This document shows, one piece after another, positions 1 through 7,416 of a DNA stretch of 46,486 bases. Position 1 is the stretch's first letter, and each line of letters begins with the position of its first letter. The DNA comes from Bacillota bacterium (GTDB lineage: Bacteria > Bacillota > DTU030 > DUMP01): positions 1 to 46,486 of the forward strand of contig JASKLG010000003.1 in assembly GCA_030153805.1 (NCBI GenBank). Direction: 5' to 3'. Below the pieces are notes generated by a model. It was not told the DNA's origin, searched no databases, and saw only the letters and a list, made by a program, of their open reading frames with translations. Position numbers and translations under genes: made by a program.

Positions 1-18
1 TTTGAACCAGGTAAGTCG

Positions 19-711
19 ATGTCTCGTTCACTTAAGACTTTCGCAGCCGGGCTGCTCCTGGGGGTATTTCTTACGGTCGGCGCCGGTTTTGCTCAGGAAA
101 ACACCGTTCCGGCCACCGTCAGCCGCGTACGGTTTATCCTCGGTGGAGAAGAGATTTCAGCTGGGGACCGGCCCGATTACTATTTCAACGGCCGCTCTTA
201 CGTGCCGACCTCCTTAAACTATGGCGGAACAACGTACGTTCCTGTGCGCTTTATAGCCGAGGTTTTGGGTCTTCACGTAACCTGGGATCAGACTACACGG
301 AGCATCATCCTGGGCGAATCCAAAACCGAACATCCACGCACCTTCGACCGGCAACAAACGCTGCCGCTAGTATTAGTCGACCCTGAAAAAGCACCGGATA
401 AAGTAAGAGAAGTCCTCACCCGCTCCTTAGGCTTCGAATGCGCCCAGAGCCTTACAGTAGGCGACTCCACTTACCTCATCGTCACCAGAGGAGAAAAGCC
501 CACTGCCGGTTACACTGTCGAGATCGAAAGTGCCGTCGATAACGGCTATGAGATTGTTGTAACGGTAAAATACGTCGACCCCGCTCCCGGGGCCATCGTC
601 GCCCAGGTCATAACCTATCCTCATATTGTGGCTGCCATCCCCAAGGCCGAAAAACCCATCCGTTTCCAAGGAGCAGGAGTCGCCCTCGACGCCTACTCTC
701 AGGAAAAATAG
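19..711 (+). CDS. Secreted copper-amine-oxidase-N / PrcB-like protein
   Basis: This 230-residue protein starts with a signal peptide (residues 1-25, cleavage near AGFAQ). Residues 34-98 form a copper amine oxidase N-terminal-like (stalk) domain, recognised by YVPVRFIAEVLGLHVTWD and the closing RSIIL strand. The second half carries a stretch like the PrcB C-terminal domain (GEKPTAGYTVEIE, residues 158-170), a beta-rich fold seen in secreted Firmicute proteins. Expected location is the cell wall or outside the membrane. The ATG at 19 follows AGGTAAG. Nothing in the sequence points to an enzyme: both domains are usually binding or structural modules, so the role is unknown. It is the first gene in the window, so its upstream context is missing. 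Confidence 0.8.
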   Translation: MSRSLKTFAAGLLLGVFLTVGAGFAQENTVPATVSRVRFILGGEEISAGDRPDYYFNGRSYVPTSLNYGGTTYVPVRFIAEVLGLHVTWDQTTRSIILGESKTEHPRTFDRQQTLPLVLVDPEKAPDKVREVLTRSLGFECAQSLTVGDSTYLIVTRGEKPTAGYTVEIESAVDNGYEIVVTVKYVDPAPGAIVAQVITYPHIVAAIPKAEKPIRFQGAGVALDAYSQEK

Positions 712-784
712 ACCGGAACCCGGCAGGAATTGCGGTTTGCGGCGCGAATTCCCTGAAAAAAAGAGACGGGAAGGACGATGCGCC

Positions 785-1576
785 ATGGAAAAAAACCGCG
801 TGCGCCAGCTTCTGGAGGCCGGGCAGCCCGTCTTCGGCACCTTTAACTGGCTGACCGGGCCAGAGTGCGTGGAAATTATGGGTGCAGCAGGCTTCGATTT
901 CGTCGTCATCGATATGGAACACGGTCCGCACGGTCAGGACGCCATACCGAACCTCCTCAGGGCAGCGGACGCCGCCGGAGTTGTCCCTATTGTTCGGGTT
1001 ACAAAAAACGAACCTACTTTAATTCTGCGGTCGCTCGACTTGGGCGCCAGGGGGCTCCATATCCCGCAGGTAAACACCGCTGCCGAAGCTGCGGCCGTGG
1101 TCAAGGCCGCCCGTTACTGGCCGTTGGGCGAACGCGGTTTCGCCCCGGGCACCCGCGCGGCCCGTTTTGGCTCATTGAGCACGGAAGAATACATCGTCCG
1201 AGCTAACGCCGACCCCCTCCTCATCATCCACATTGAAAACAAACTGGGCGTGGAGAACCTGGATGAGATCCTGGCCGTCCCCGGAATTGATGTGATTTTC
1301 ATCGGCCCAGCCGACCTTTCGCAGTCACTGGGCATTCCCGGAAAGCTGGGAGACCCGCGTGTAATAGAACTGGTGGACACCACCATCGATAAAGCTAAAA
1401 AAGCCGGCCGCCCCGTAGGCATTTTCGCGCTAGATGCCGAAGACGCCGCACGCTGGGTTCGGGCCGGCGTCACGTACATCGCCCTCGGTGCGGACAGCTT
1501 CTTTCTCTTTAACGGTGCCAAAGCGCTGGTCGAAAAACTCGCACCCATTAGAAATAAGTCAGCCGCCTTACAGTGA
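785..1576 (+). CDS. HpcH/HpaI family aldolase
   Basis: A 263-residue class II pyruvate-type aldolase of the HpcH/HpaI (2-keto-3-deoxy-sugar acid / 2,4-dihydroxyhept-2-enedioate) family. These cytoplasmic enzymes cleave or form C-C bonds between pyruvate (or oxaloacetate) and an aldehyde, using a divalent metal. Family signatures are present in order: FGTFNWLTGPECVEIM at the N-terminus, the MEHGPHG loop with the catalytic His, the GARGLHIPQV strand, HIEN with a metal-binding Glu, and FIGPADLS with a metal-binding Asp. The ATG at 785 gives the normal family length and follows GGGAAGGACG. The natural substrate cannot be told from sequence, and no sugar-acid catabolic neighbours are present. Its stop codon lies inside the following terminator hairpin. 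Confidence 0.88.
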   Translation: MEKNRVRQLLEAGQPVFGTFNWLTGPECVEIMGAAGFDFVVIDMEHGPHGQDAIPNLLRAADAAGVVPIVRVTKNEPTLILRSLDLGARGLHIPQVNTAAEAAAVVKAARYWPLGERGFAPGTRAARFGSLSTEEYIVRANADPLLIIHIENKLGVENLDEILAVPGIDVIFIGPADLSQSLGIPGKLGDPRVIELVDTTIDKAKKAGRPVGIFALDAEDAARWVRAGVTYIALGADSFFLFNGAKALVEKLAPIRNKSAALQ

Positions 1577-1589
1577 GGCGGCCTTTTTT
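1562..1589. terminator. Rho-independent terminator shared by two converging genes
   Basis: Perfect 7-bp stem GCCGCCT (1562-1568) / AGGCGGC (1576-1582) followed by a six-T run (1584-1589) on the plus strand, so it terminates the aldolase gene. The second arm begins at the last base of the aldolase stop codon. The chemoreceptor gene converges from the other side and ends at 1588, so the hairpin may also act on that transcript, although the minus-strand side lacks a strong T run. Confidence 0.85.
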
Positions 1590-2403
1590 AGGAATCCAGG
1601 TTGTTCAGCTTCTCGCCTGCAGCTGCCAGCTGAGAGAGAACCCGACCGATCTCGGACGCCAGTTTTGTCTGATCTTCATTAAGGTTGCCCGCCCTCTCCA
1701 TAGAGGTACGAACGGTAGCGAGGAAGGCCTGAAGTTCGCTCAAGGCGCCGCTTACCTTTTTCACGGCAGCGTCGCTTTCGGCCGCGAGCTTTCTAACTTC
1801 GGCCGCCACCACCGCAAACCCACGTCCGCTCTCTCCTGCCCGGGCCGCCTCAATACTGGCGTTAAGCCCGAGGATATTGGTCTGGCGCGCGATGTTGCGG
1901 ATGAGCTCAAGAACGTCGGCCATCCCCTTAGCACCCGAGGCGGCCTGAGCGCTGGCCGCCGCAACTTCTTTGGCCTGGTCGGCAGCCTCTTGGGACTTCT
2001 CTTCCCAGGCCGCTAACGAGTTCCGTGTTTCCTGGGCGGCCTGCGCTATTTCTCCGGCAATCCGGCGTACTTCTTCCACCAATTCGGCCTGTGCCGTAGC
2101 CACCTGGACAAGCAGGCGGGCAGCTATAGCATCAATCAGGTGACAACCCGGCGGGAGATTCCGTCGCAACGCTTCCTGGACGGCCTCTACGCCCGTAACT
2201 TCAATAATCAGCTCGAGGTTCGGTTGCGCCAGAAGATGAGTGTAATCCGTCCAGGTAGAAAGGCCTAACTGGCGTGCCAAGACAAGCCCGGGTGCCCCTT
2301 CATCCCGGTCACAGATGCCCACTATTTCCACTTCCGCCAGGCGATGTAGTACCTCCAGAACCCGTCTGCCTCCCTGCCCGGCGCCCACAATACCTACACG
2401 CAA
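1588..2403 (-). CDS. Soluble chemoreceptor with N-terminal Rossmann domain
   Basis: A 271-residue fusion. Residues 1-100 are a Rossmann NAD(P)-binding-like domain ([16 protein letters not shown], then an acidic residue ending strand 2 in VGICDRDE), resembling the N-terminal domain of homoserine or other dehydrogenases but without a catalytic domain. Residues 103-165 are coiled-coil helix. The rest is a cytoplasmic MCP signalling domain with the conserved hairpin tip [19 protein letters not shown]. There is no transmembrane segment. It would read a nucleotide or small ligand in the cytoplasm and signal to CheA/CheW (inference). The TTG at 2403 was chosen because AAGGGGG lies about 8 bases upstream; an alternative TTG at 2439 adds 12 residues without homology. 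No chemotaxis genes are nearby. Confidence 0.82.
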   Translation of the reverse strand: MRVGIVGAGQGGRRVLEVLHRLAEVEIVGICDRDEGAPGLVLARQLGLSTWTDYTHLLAQPNLELIIEVTGVEAVQEALRRNLPPGCHLIDAIAARLLVQVATAQAELVEEVRRIAGEIAQAAQETRNSLAAWEEKSQEAADQAKEVAAASAQAASGAKGMADVLELIRNIARQTNILGLNASIEAARAGESGRGFAVVAAEVRKLAAESDAAVKKVSGALSELQAFLATVRTSMERAGNLNEDQTKLASEIGRVLSQLAAAGEKLNNLDS

Positions 2404-2467
2404 TCCATTTTCCCCCTTTTTCCTGCACTTACCCGGCAAATCATCTTAAAGCTCCGTCATACACCTA

Positions 2468-2496
2468 CCTATACCTTAGTCCGCTGCCCAGCTCAA
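2468..2496 (-). promoter_or_regulatory. Candidate sigma-A promoter of the chemoreceptor gene
   Basis: On the minus strand, TTGAGC (2491-2496) and TATAGG (2468-2473) are separated by 17 bases, about 65 bases upstream of the TTG start. It matches the housekeeping pattern, not the sigma-D motility pattern. Support is by motif only. Confidence 0.4.
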
Positions 2497-2580
2497 TATT
2501 AGCGTCGCCTCGCATGAACCCTCCTTTCGACCGGCTTCCTGCCGCCGGGTTTCATCGGGAGACCGTTGCCTTAGAGAGAG

Positions 2581-3009
2581 CTAAAGCTTCAGCCGCATGC
2601 AAACGGCGCTAGCCGGGCAGGCACTCTTAAATTCCGCCGACTGCCGCACCGCGGGATCCACGGCGCTCCGATCAATGGGTTTGAAACCGAAGCGCGTAAA
2701 AAAGTCAGAAGCTGTCTGGGTAAGAAGGTAAATCTCTGTAAGGCCGAGCTCGCGCGCCCGGTTGATCATGGCGCGCGTGATGCCCCGGCCCAGCCCGGAG
2801 TGCTGGTAAGCCGGTGCAACGGCTACCGAGCGGAGCAGGCCGCATTTGCCGTAAACCTCCAGCCCGGCCACCGCTGCCAGCTCGCCGTCCATCACGAGCT
2901 TGAGGAAGTTGAAAAAGTTCTCCTCCACCCCTTCAAGCGGCAGGTTGACCTCGGCCAGGAGGGCTTTAACCATGGGAAGGTCTTCTTTTTCTACAGGCAC
3001 AATCCGCAT
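2581..3009 (-). CDS. GNAT N-acetyltransferase, ArsN2-like
   Basis: A 142-residue GNAT-fold acetyltransferase that would transfer an acetyl group from acetyl-CoA to an amine. The acetyl-CoA loop is visible in VAVAPAYQHSGLGRGI, followed by the YLLTQTASDFFTRFGF segment. The C-terminal SAEFKSACPASAVCMRLKL is typical of the ArsN2-type arsenic-resistance acetyltransferases, which makes that subfamily my best guess. The ATG at 3009 follows GGGGGATGTAGG and gives a domain-sized protein; longer upstream readings show no homology. It lies 55 bases downstream of the amidase gene on the same strand, probably co-transcribed. No arsenite pump or reductase is nearby, so an arsenic role is only suggested by sequence. 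Confidence 0.8.
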   Translation of the reverse strand: MRIVPVEKEDLPMVKALLAEVNLPLEGVEENFFNFLKLVMDGELAAVAGLEVYGKCGLLRSVAVAPAYQHSGLGRGITRAMINRARELGLTEIYLLTQTASDFFTRFGFKPIDRSAVDPAVRQSAEFKSACPASAVCMRLKL

Positions 3010-3064
3010 CCTACATCCCCCCAATAGCAATCGTTTCGCGGCGTTCGCAGCAACCCACCGGGCC

Positions 3065-4222
3065 TTATTCCTGGACGGCCAGCAGCCAATAACGCGTCCC
3101 GGCGCCGTACCCCAGATCCCAGGGCACATGGTAGCGGTCGGCGGAGTGGCTGTTTACCAGGATGTAACCGGCTTTGTCCCAACCGACAACAAGGGACACG
3201 TGCTGGATTTCTCCGTGCTCCTCGTAAGCTATGATATCCCCCGGGCGTAGCGCCGCCAGAGCACTCTTCGTATTGCCTTCTCTGGCCGCCACTATTTCAG
3301 CCAAAGATCCTCTGGCTAACGAGAGCGCACGCCCTGTACCCAAGAGGTAATGGACTAGAGCCTCAGCCTTGAGCCAGGCCTCGGTCCCCTCCCCGGCGGC
3401 GTAGCACCACTGCCTATCCTGCGGCAGGCCGCCCCCTTCTTCATCCGCCAGCGCCTGGGAAACAAAATTGGCGCAGTCCCCGCCGAGGCCGGTAAAGTCG
3501 CGGTACTTCTGGTTGTAACGCCCCGTCCCGGCACCTACCTTCACTCCGGCATAGCGATCGGCATAGCGGACGGCAGCTTCGCGCCGGTAGGCACCCCGGT
3601 CCGTTAGCGAGGCCTCTAGAGCGCCGCTGGTTTCCGGCCCATATCCTTTGAGCCGGCCTTCGGCCTCCTCAACCACAGGGTTGCGGCTGGCCCCCTCCAG
3701 CGGGTCCAGGTACCATTCAGCCCTGACCAGCCAATCCCGGCCCTCCCGGGTGAACTCAATCCAGTGAACGGTGCGCCAACCCAGAGTACATTCGCCCGCC
3801 TCCGGCCGGTCGAGGTGGCGATAACTTAAAAGAGTGTGCGCACAGATGGAAATGCCGGCCTCCTTCTCTCCTGCCTCCACACTCACCCGGGTAAAGTCGA
3901 TTTTGGCCCGGGTAAATTCCATCTGGCGCATCCGGGCCCACTCACGGAGATAATGGATGCGGGTGACTTCTTTTTCCAGCGCCCATTGGGCCCTACTTTC
4001 CGTCGGCAGGTAGAACTTGGTCAGTTCTGCAGGGTCACCCTCGATGAGAAGGCCGGTGCGCAGCTTAAGCAACTCTTGTGCCCGGCTGAGGGCGTCGGAC
4101 TCGGCAGCTAAAGCCGGCGCGAACTGCGGCAGACCCGTTAAAGCCCCCGCTAATGCAAAGACTACCAGCGCTAAGCCAAGAGCACCGAAAGAAGCGTCCC
4201 TAAAATAGCGCCTTCGCTGCAC
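3065..4222 (-). CDS. Exported amidase-domain protein
   Basis: This 385-residue protein has an N-terminal hydrophobic segment (about residues 12-40, signal peptide or anchor) and a C-terminal papain-like Amidase_6 domain. That domain shows YNQKYRDFTGLGGDCANFVSQ with the probable nucleophile Cys250, IQHVSLVVG with His341, and NSHSADRYH with Asn357. Such proteins are thought to act on peptidoglycan or other extracytoplasmic amides; the substrate is unknown. The central 150 residues look like an NTF2-like or similar alpha/beta region. The start is GTG at 4222, five or six bases after GGGGAGGGG. The GNAT gene follows downstream. Confidence 0.82.
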   Translation of the reverse strand: MQRRRYFRDASFGALGLALVVFALAGALTGLPQFAPALAAESDALSRAQELLKLRTGLLIEGDPAELTKFYLPTESRAQWALEKEVTRIHYLREWARMRQMEFTRAKIDFTRVSVEAGEKEAGISICAHTLLSYRHLDRPEAGECTLGWRTVHWIEFTREGRDWLVRAEWYLDPLEGASRNPVVEEAEGRLKGYGPETSGALEASLTDRGAYRREAAVRYADRYAGVKVGAGTGRYNQKYRDFTGLGGDCANFVSQALADEEGGGLPQDRQWCYAAGEGTEAWLKAEALVHYLLGTGRALSLARGSLAEIVAAREGNTKSALAALRPGDIIAYEEHGEIQHVSLVVGWDKAGYILVNSHSADRYHVPWDLGYGAGTRYWLLAVQE

Positions 4223-4309
4223 ATCAGCCCCTCCCCGGCAGGTCCCCCGGACCGCGTTTCTTGTTAATGTATATTCAAAGGCCAGGGAGTAAAAGACCGT
4301 TGAAACAAG

Positions 4310-5107
4310 CTACCGCTCTTTAACGCGCTTAAAGGCTCGCGCCACCAAGCGATCGGTGAGCACCGGTGCCAGCCTGGCAAAGGTTGCGAGCACCCGGTCG
4401 GGCCAAGTGACAAAGATGTCGCGCTCCCCGCGGGCCGCTCCTATTAAAATGCGCTGGGCCACCAGGTCTGGGCTTACCCGCGAAAGGCGAGGCTCATTCT
4501 CCGGGTAAGCCTCACCCAGGGCATGAGCTCGAAAGCTCGTCGCCGCAGAGCCGGGGAACACATTGCACACGCGGACGCCGAACGGGGCCAACTCCAGCCG
4601 CGTCGCCGCACCCAGCGCAGCCAGGGCAGCCTTAGTAGCCGAGTAACCGCCTATATTGGGTGCCGGCTGCAAGGCGCCGAGGGAACAAATGTTGATGATG
4701 AGCCCTCCGCTCTGCCGCTCAAACCAGGGCCATGCGGCCTGAATGAGAAGGAGGGGCCCCAAAACATTTACCTCCCAGGCGGTGCTGAAGTCTTCCGGCC
4801 GAATATCAGGAATGCGGGCTCGCAGGCCCACGCCGGCGTTATTAATGAGGACGTCCAGCCGGCCAAATCGCTCGCCCCCGGCCTCCACCAGCCCCTTAAC
4901 CGCATGCCGGTCGCTGACATCGGCCGGCCGAAAAAACACCTCCGCCCCTTGGGCTGAAAGCTCAGTACCTAACTCTAGCAACTCCGGTTCCGAACGAGCG
5001 ACCAGGATCAGCTTAGCTCCCTGCCCGGCCAGTTTAGCGGCCAGCGCCCGGCCAATGCCGCGCGAAGCGCCGGTAAGAAGCACTACCTTACCCCGCCAAA
5101 AATCCAA
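4310..5107 (-). CDS. Short-chain dehydrogenase/reductase
   Basis: A 265-residue classical SDR, a cytoplasmic NAD(P)H-dependent oxidoreductase. Seen in order: the cofactor loop TGASRGIG (12-19), NNAG (89-92), Asn114, Ser142, and the YxxxK catalytic pair Tyr155 and Lys159. An Arg after strand 2 (VARSE) suggests NADPH. The C-terminal 60 residues (WPDRVLATFARLAPVLTDRLV) are amphipathic, as in SDRs near lipids or ketoacyl substrates, but the substrate is not predictable. The start codon is TTG at 5107 after AGGGGTGG; no ATG lies near the fold start. It appears to be transcribed alone or with the small reading frame just upstream. Confidence 0.88.
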   Translation of the reverse strand: MDFWRGKVVLLTGASRGIGRALAAKLAGQGAKLILVARSEPELLELGTELSAQGAEVFFRPADVSDRHAVKGLVEAGGERFGRLDVLINNAGVGLRARIPDIRPEDFSTAWEVNVLGPLLLIQAAWPWFERQSGGLIINICSLGALQPAPNIGGYSATKAALAALGAATRLELAPFGVRVCNVFPGSAATSFRAHALGEAYPENEPRLSRVSPDLVAQRILIGAARGERDIFVTWPDRVLATFARLAPVLTDRLVARAFKRVKER

Positions 5108-5122
5108 TAAACCACCCCTTTT

Positions 5123-5242
5123 CTACTTTCTTCCTGCCTCTTTCTTTCGCCACCCGCCGTTTATTTCCTGCCGCCGCCGACTTAAAGCCGCCGAACCCCA
5201 GGCGCCACCTCCCAGCATAACTATCCACGCCACCAAACGCAA
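5123..5242 (-). CDS. Possible small membrane protein
   Basis: A 39-codon frame beginning with TTG at 5242 and ending TAG at 5123, 15 bases before the SDR start. The first 20 residues are hydrophobic (LRLVAWIVMLGGGAWGSAAL) and the rest is basic (SRRRQEINGGWRKKEAGRK), the pattern of a single-pass small membrane protein. AGAAGGG lies immediately upstream, closer than ideal; GTG at codon 4 is another possible start. No family is recognised. It may be chance reading in a GC-rich spacer. Confidence 0.3.
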   Translation of the reverse strand: MRLVAWIVMLGGGAWGSAALSRRRQEINGGWRKKEAGRK

Positions 5243-5373
5243 CTACCCTTCTACCTTCGCGTTCACCACTCAGTATGAGTTTCCCGGCCGCGGCGGATTC
5301 CCGCTGAACTTAAGGGCATGTTTTTCGGCGACTAAAAGACAGCTCTCAAGCCAACTTCGGCGCTCCTGCAAGA

Positions 5374-5402
5374 TAAAAATACCCGGGCAAATAGCCCGGG
5401 TA
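5374..5402 (-). terminator. Rho-independent terminator of the radical SAM gene
   Basis: Perfect 9-bp stem TACCCGGGC (5380-5388) / GCCCGGGTA (5394-5402) with a five-base loop. On the minus strand it is followed by TTTTTAT, the usual intrinsic-terminator tail, about 30 bases past the end of the radical SAM gene. Confidence 0.88.
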
Positions 5403-5431
5403 CATCTGGGCTTTCCCTATTTAGCCCTCTC

Positions 5432-6823
5432 TTACTTGGCCGCCGGCTGCTCGCTCGCGCGCCCAAAATAGCGGGCTTCAAGCAGCTCGGCTTCTTTCAG
5501 CCACTCGGCCGAGCGCCTGTCTAGAAAGGCTGCGGTAGTGCCGGTGAGGACATCAGCTGCACCGGGGTGAGTCGGGTGCGCCCCTGCCTCGGCCACAATG
5601 GCACGGAGGGCGGCCGGAGCATCGATGATCGGGCAGGGAGCGTAATGGTTGGCATTAAACGGTTGCCGCTTCTGGTAGGCTTTAAAGAACGGCGAAGCCA
5701 GGACCTCTTTCAGGCTTTTTTCCCTGATGTTGTCGGTGGCAAAATGCACGAAAGCACACGGCTCAACTTCACCCGCAGCGTTGATGTGAAAATACATACG
5801 CCCGCCGGCGATGCAACCACCGGTGAAGTGTCCGTCGTTCCAGAAATCGGCCACGAGAATGGGCTTCGTCATCCGGATCTCCGCCACCCGCTTCACCAGC
5901 CAGGCGCGTTGCTTGGGGGTAATCATAAGGCTGAGGTCGGGCCCCCGGCCAATGGGGATGTAGTGGAAGCTCCAAACGTAGACAGCACCCTTCTCTACTA
6001 GGAAGTCCATAAATTCATCGGAGAACAGGGTGTCGACGTTATGGCGTGTGACCGTGAGCGAAGCGCCGAAGAATACCCCGCGCGTGCGGAGCCGGTCCAT
6101 GGCGGCTATCACCTTGTCGAATACCCCTTGGCCACGGCGCTCATCGGTTTCCTCCCGCCATCCTTCGAGGCTCATTGCCGGCGAGAAGTTGCCGAGTTCA
6201 GCAAGGCGGTCGGCCACACGGTCGTCGATGAGGGTGCCGTTGGTGTAGGCCATGAAGCCTAAGTCCGGGTGACGGGCCACTACGCTCAGAAGCTCCGGGT
6301 AAGCAAAAGGCTCGCCGCCGGAAAAGACAATCCAGTAGATGCCGAGTTCCTTCGCTTCGTTCAAGATGCGGTCCAGAAGCTCAGGCTCCAGTTGGTCCGT
6401 TTTCTTGTACTCGCCCGCCCAGCAACCTTTGCAGCGCAGGTTGCAGGCAGAAGTGGGATCTACCAGAATGAGGCTCGGAATGTGAATGCCCAGGCGCTGC
6501 ATGAGGGCATTGCGCCGCGGGCCGCCGAGAAGCACAGCGTTTAACACCCAGTTGCTGACGAACTTGTGGAGCATCCGCTGGTTGGAACAGAGGCGCTTAA
6601 TCTGCTGCATGACTCGTTCATCGCCCACCATGCGAGTCCTGAGCTTACGGATGTTATCCTTCTGTCCGGCGTCCGGTGCTACTTTTTCCACAAAGTCCAG
6701 GAGACGAGGCAGATTGCGCTCCGGGTCCCGACCGAGGTACTTCAGCGCCTGGTCCAAGGCCAGGTCTGCTGCTGCCTTCTTGACGTAGTCCATTCCTTCC
6801 GAAGCCACGTCAAGCACAGACAT
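5432..6823 (-). CDS. Radical SAM protein with SPASM-like C-terminus
   Basis: A 463-residue radical SAM enzyme. The [4Fe-4S]/SAM motif is Cys127-x3-Cys131-x2-Cys134 (CNLRCKGC), followed by the SAM-contact GGEP segment in VFSGGEPFAYPEL. The C-terminal third has three further cysteines (GGCIAGG, VEPCAF, YAPCP), a reduced SPASM-like arrangement that could hold an auxiliary cluster. The first 110 residues are a helical extension without a familiar motif. The reaction is unknown; SPASM-type proteins often modify peptides or cofactors. It begins 53 bases after the arsR-type gene on the same strand, so the two very likely form one unit under the operator at 7289-7308. No precursor-peptide gene is evident beside it. 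ATG at 6823 follows GGGGGAGGAA. Confidence 0.85.
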   Translation of the reverse strand: MSVLDVASEGMDYVKKAAADLALDQALKYLGRDPERNLPRLLDFVEKVAPDAGQKDNIRKLRTRMVGDERVMQQIKRLCSNQRMLHKFVSNWVLNAVLLGGPRRNALMQRLGIHIPSLILVDPTSACNLRCKGCWAGEYKKTDQLEPELLDRILNEAKELGIYWIVFSGGEPFAYPELLSVVARHPDLGFMAYTNGTLIDDRVADRLAELGNFSPAMSLEGWREETDERRGQGVFDKVIAAMDRLRTRGVFFGASLTVTRHNVDTLFSDEFMDFLVEKGAVYVWSFHYIPIGRGPDLSLMITPKQRAWLVKRVAEIRMTKPILVADFWNDGHFTGGCIAGGRMYFHINAAGEVEPCAFVHFATDNIREKSLKEVLASPFFKAYQKRQPFNANHYAPCPIIDAPAALRAIVAEAGAHPTHPGAADVLTGTTAAFLDRRSAEWLKEAELLEARYFGRASEQPAAK

Positions 6824-6876
6824 TTCTAGTTCCTCCCCCTCTCGATCTCGCTAGACTGCCTGTACGCCCCACCAAC

Positions 6877-7257
6877 CTAACCCAGCACCGGGCCTATTGA
6901 GGCCGCCAGCCTCAGGGCTCGGGCAGAAACCACAGCCGTCGCAATGAGTCCCACAATTTCCCGATTGCGCAGCGAATAGAAAACTTGCTTTCCGGCACGG
7001 CGTGCACTCACCAAATCCAGCTTCCGCAGAATGCGGAGGTGATGGGAAACTGCAGGAAGGCTGAGGTCCATAAGCTCCGCCATTTCGCGCACACAAAGCT
7101 CCCTTTGCCCTAAAGCGTAGATGAGTTTACTTCGGGTATCGTCCGAAAGAATCTTAAATAGCTCTGCGACACCTGTAAGCTTGTGGACTTCGCTGCGAAG
7201 ATCCTGGTTTCTGCTTACGCTGCCCAAGGCAGCTGGCTCGGCCTCTTGATTGGTCAT
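6877..7257 (-). CDS. ArsR-family transcriptional repressor
   Basis: A 126-residue winged-helix ArsR/SmtB regulator. Visible are FKILSDDTRSKLIYAL, the ELCVREMAELMDLSLPAVS recognition region and the wing (ARRAGKQVFYSL). The canonical ELCVCDL motif here reads ELCVREM: one cysteine is kept and the second is Arg, so the classical arsenite/cadmium alpha-3 site is incomplete and the inducer is uncertain. The ATG at 7257 lies directly after AGGAGGTGAAAGG. It heads a two-gene unit with the radical SAM gene. A perfect inverted repeat just downstream of its promoter -10 box implies autoregulation. Confidence 0.9.
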   Translation of the reverse strand: MTNQEAEPAALGSVSRNQDLRSEVHKLTGVAELFKILSDDTRSKLIYALGQRELCVREMAELMDLSLPAVSHHLRILRKLDLVSARRAGKQVFYSLRNREIVGLIATAVVSARALRLAASIGPVLG

Positions 7258-7288
7258 CCTTTCACCTCCTGCTTGTCGTTTTCCCGAC

Positions 7289-7308
7289 AATTAAGCACCC
7301 GCTTAATT
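7289..7308. promoter_or_regulatory. Probable ArsR operator
   Basis: Perfect inverted repeat AATTAAGC (7289-7296) - ACCC - GCTTAATT (7301-7308). It overlaps the expected transcription start, three bases downstream of the -10 box of the arsR-type gene, a classic repressor position. Binding by the product of the adjacent gene is inferred. Confidence 0.75.
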
Positions 7309-7310
7309 AT

Positions 7311-7338
7311 ATTATATGCCACCGGTACCATTTTTCAA
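7311..7338 (-). promoter_or_regulatory. Sigma-A promoter of the arsR-radical SAM unit
   Basis: On the minus strand, TTGAAA (7333-7338) and a consensus TATAAT (7311-7316) are spaced 16 bases apart, about 50 bases upstream of the ATG and immediately before the inverted-repeat operator. Confidence 0.8.
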
Positions 7339-7369
7339 GGGAAAAGCATAACTCCCACCCGACTTTCGG

Positions 7370-7413
7370 CCAAAAAAGAAAAGCCCCTGTAGGCAGTTGG
7401 GCTACAGGGGCTT
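7370..7413 (-). terminator. Rho-independent terminator of the DUF362 gene
   Basis: Perfect 12-bp stem AAGCCCCTGTAG (7381-7392) / CTACAGGGGCTT (7402-7413). On the minus strand it is followed by TTTTCTTTTTT (down to about 7370), just past the stop of the DUF362-ferredoxin gene. Confidence 0.9.
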
Positions 7414-7416
7414 CCT

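Larger units (their letters stand above)
5108..5431. other. Spacer between SDR and radical SAM genes
   Basis: This 324-base spacer holds the radical SAM terminator (5374-5402) and the possible small frame at 5123-5242. The remainder (about 5243-5373) shows no gene, repeat or RNA motif that I recognise, and would be expected to contain the SDR promoter. Confidence 0.6.

Noticed and set aside
427-909. Long minus-strand open frame across the PrcB-like and aldolase genes
   Set aside because: It runs antisense to two well-supported genes and its translation shows no domain; long antisense frames are expected in GC-rich coding DNA.
4743-5471. Plus-strand open frame of 242 codons over the SDR start and spacer
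   Set aside because: Antisense to the SDR, Ser/Arg/Pro-rich composition, no ribosome binding site and no recognisable fold.
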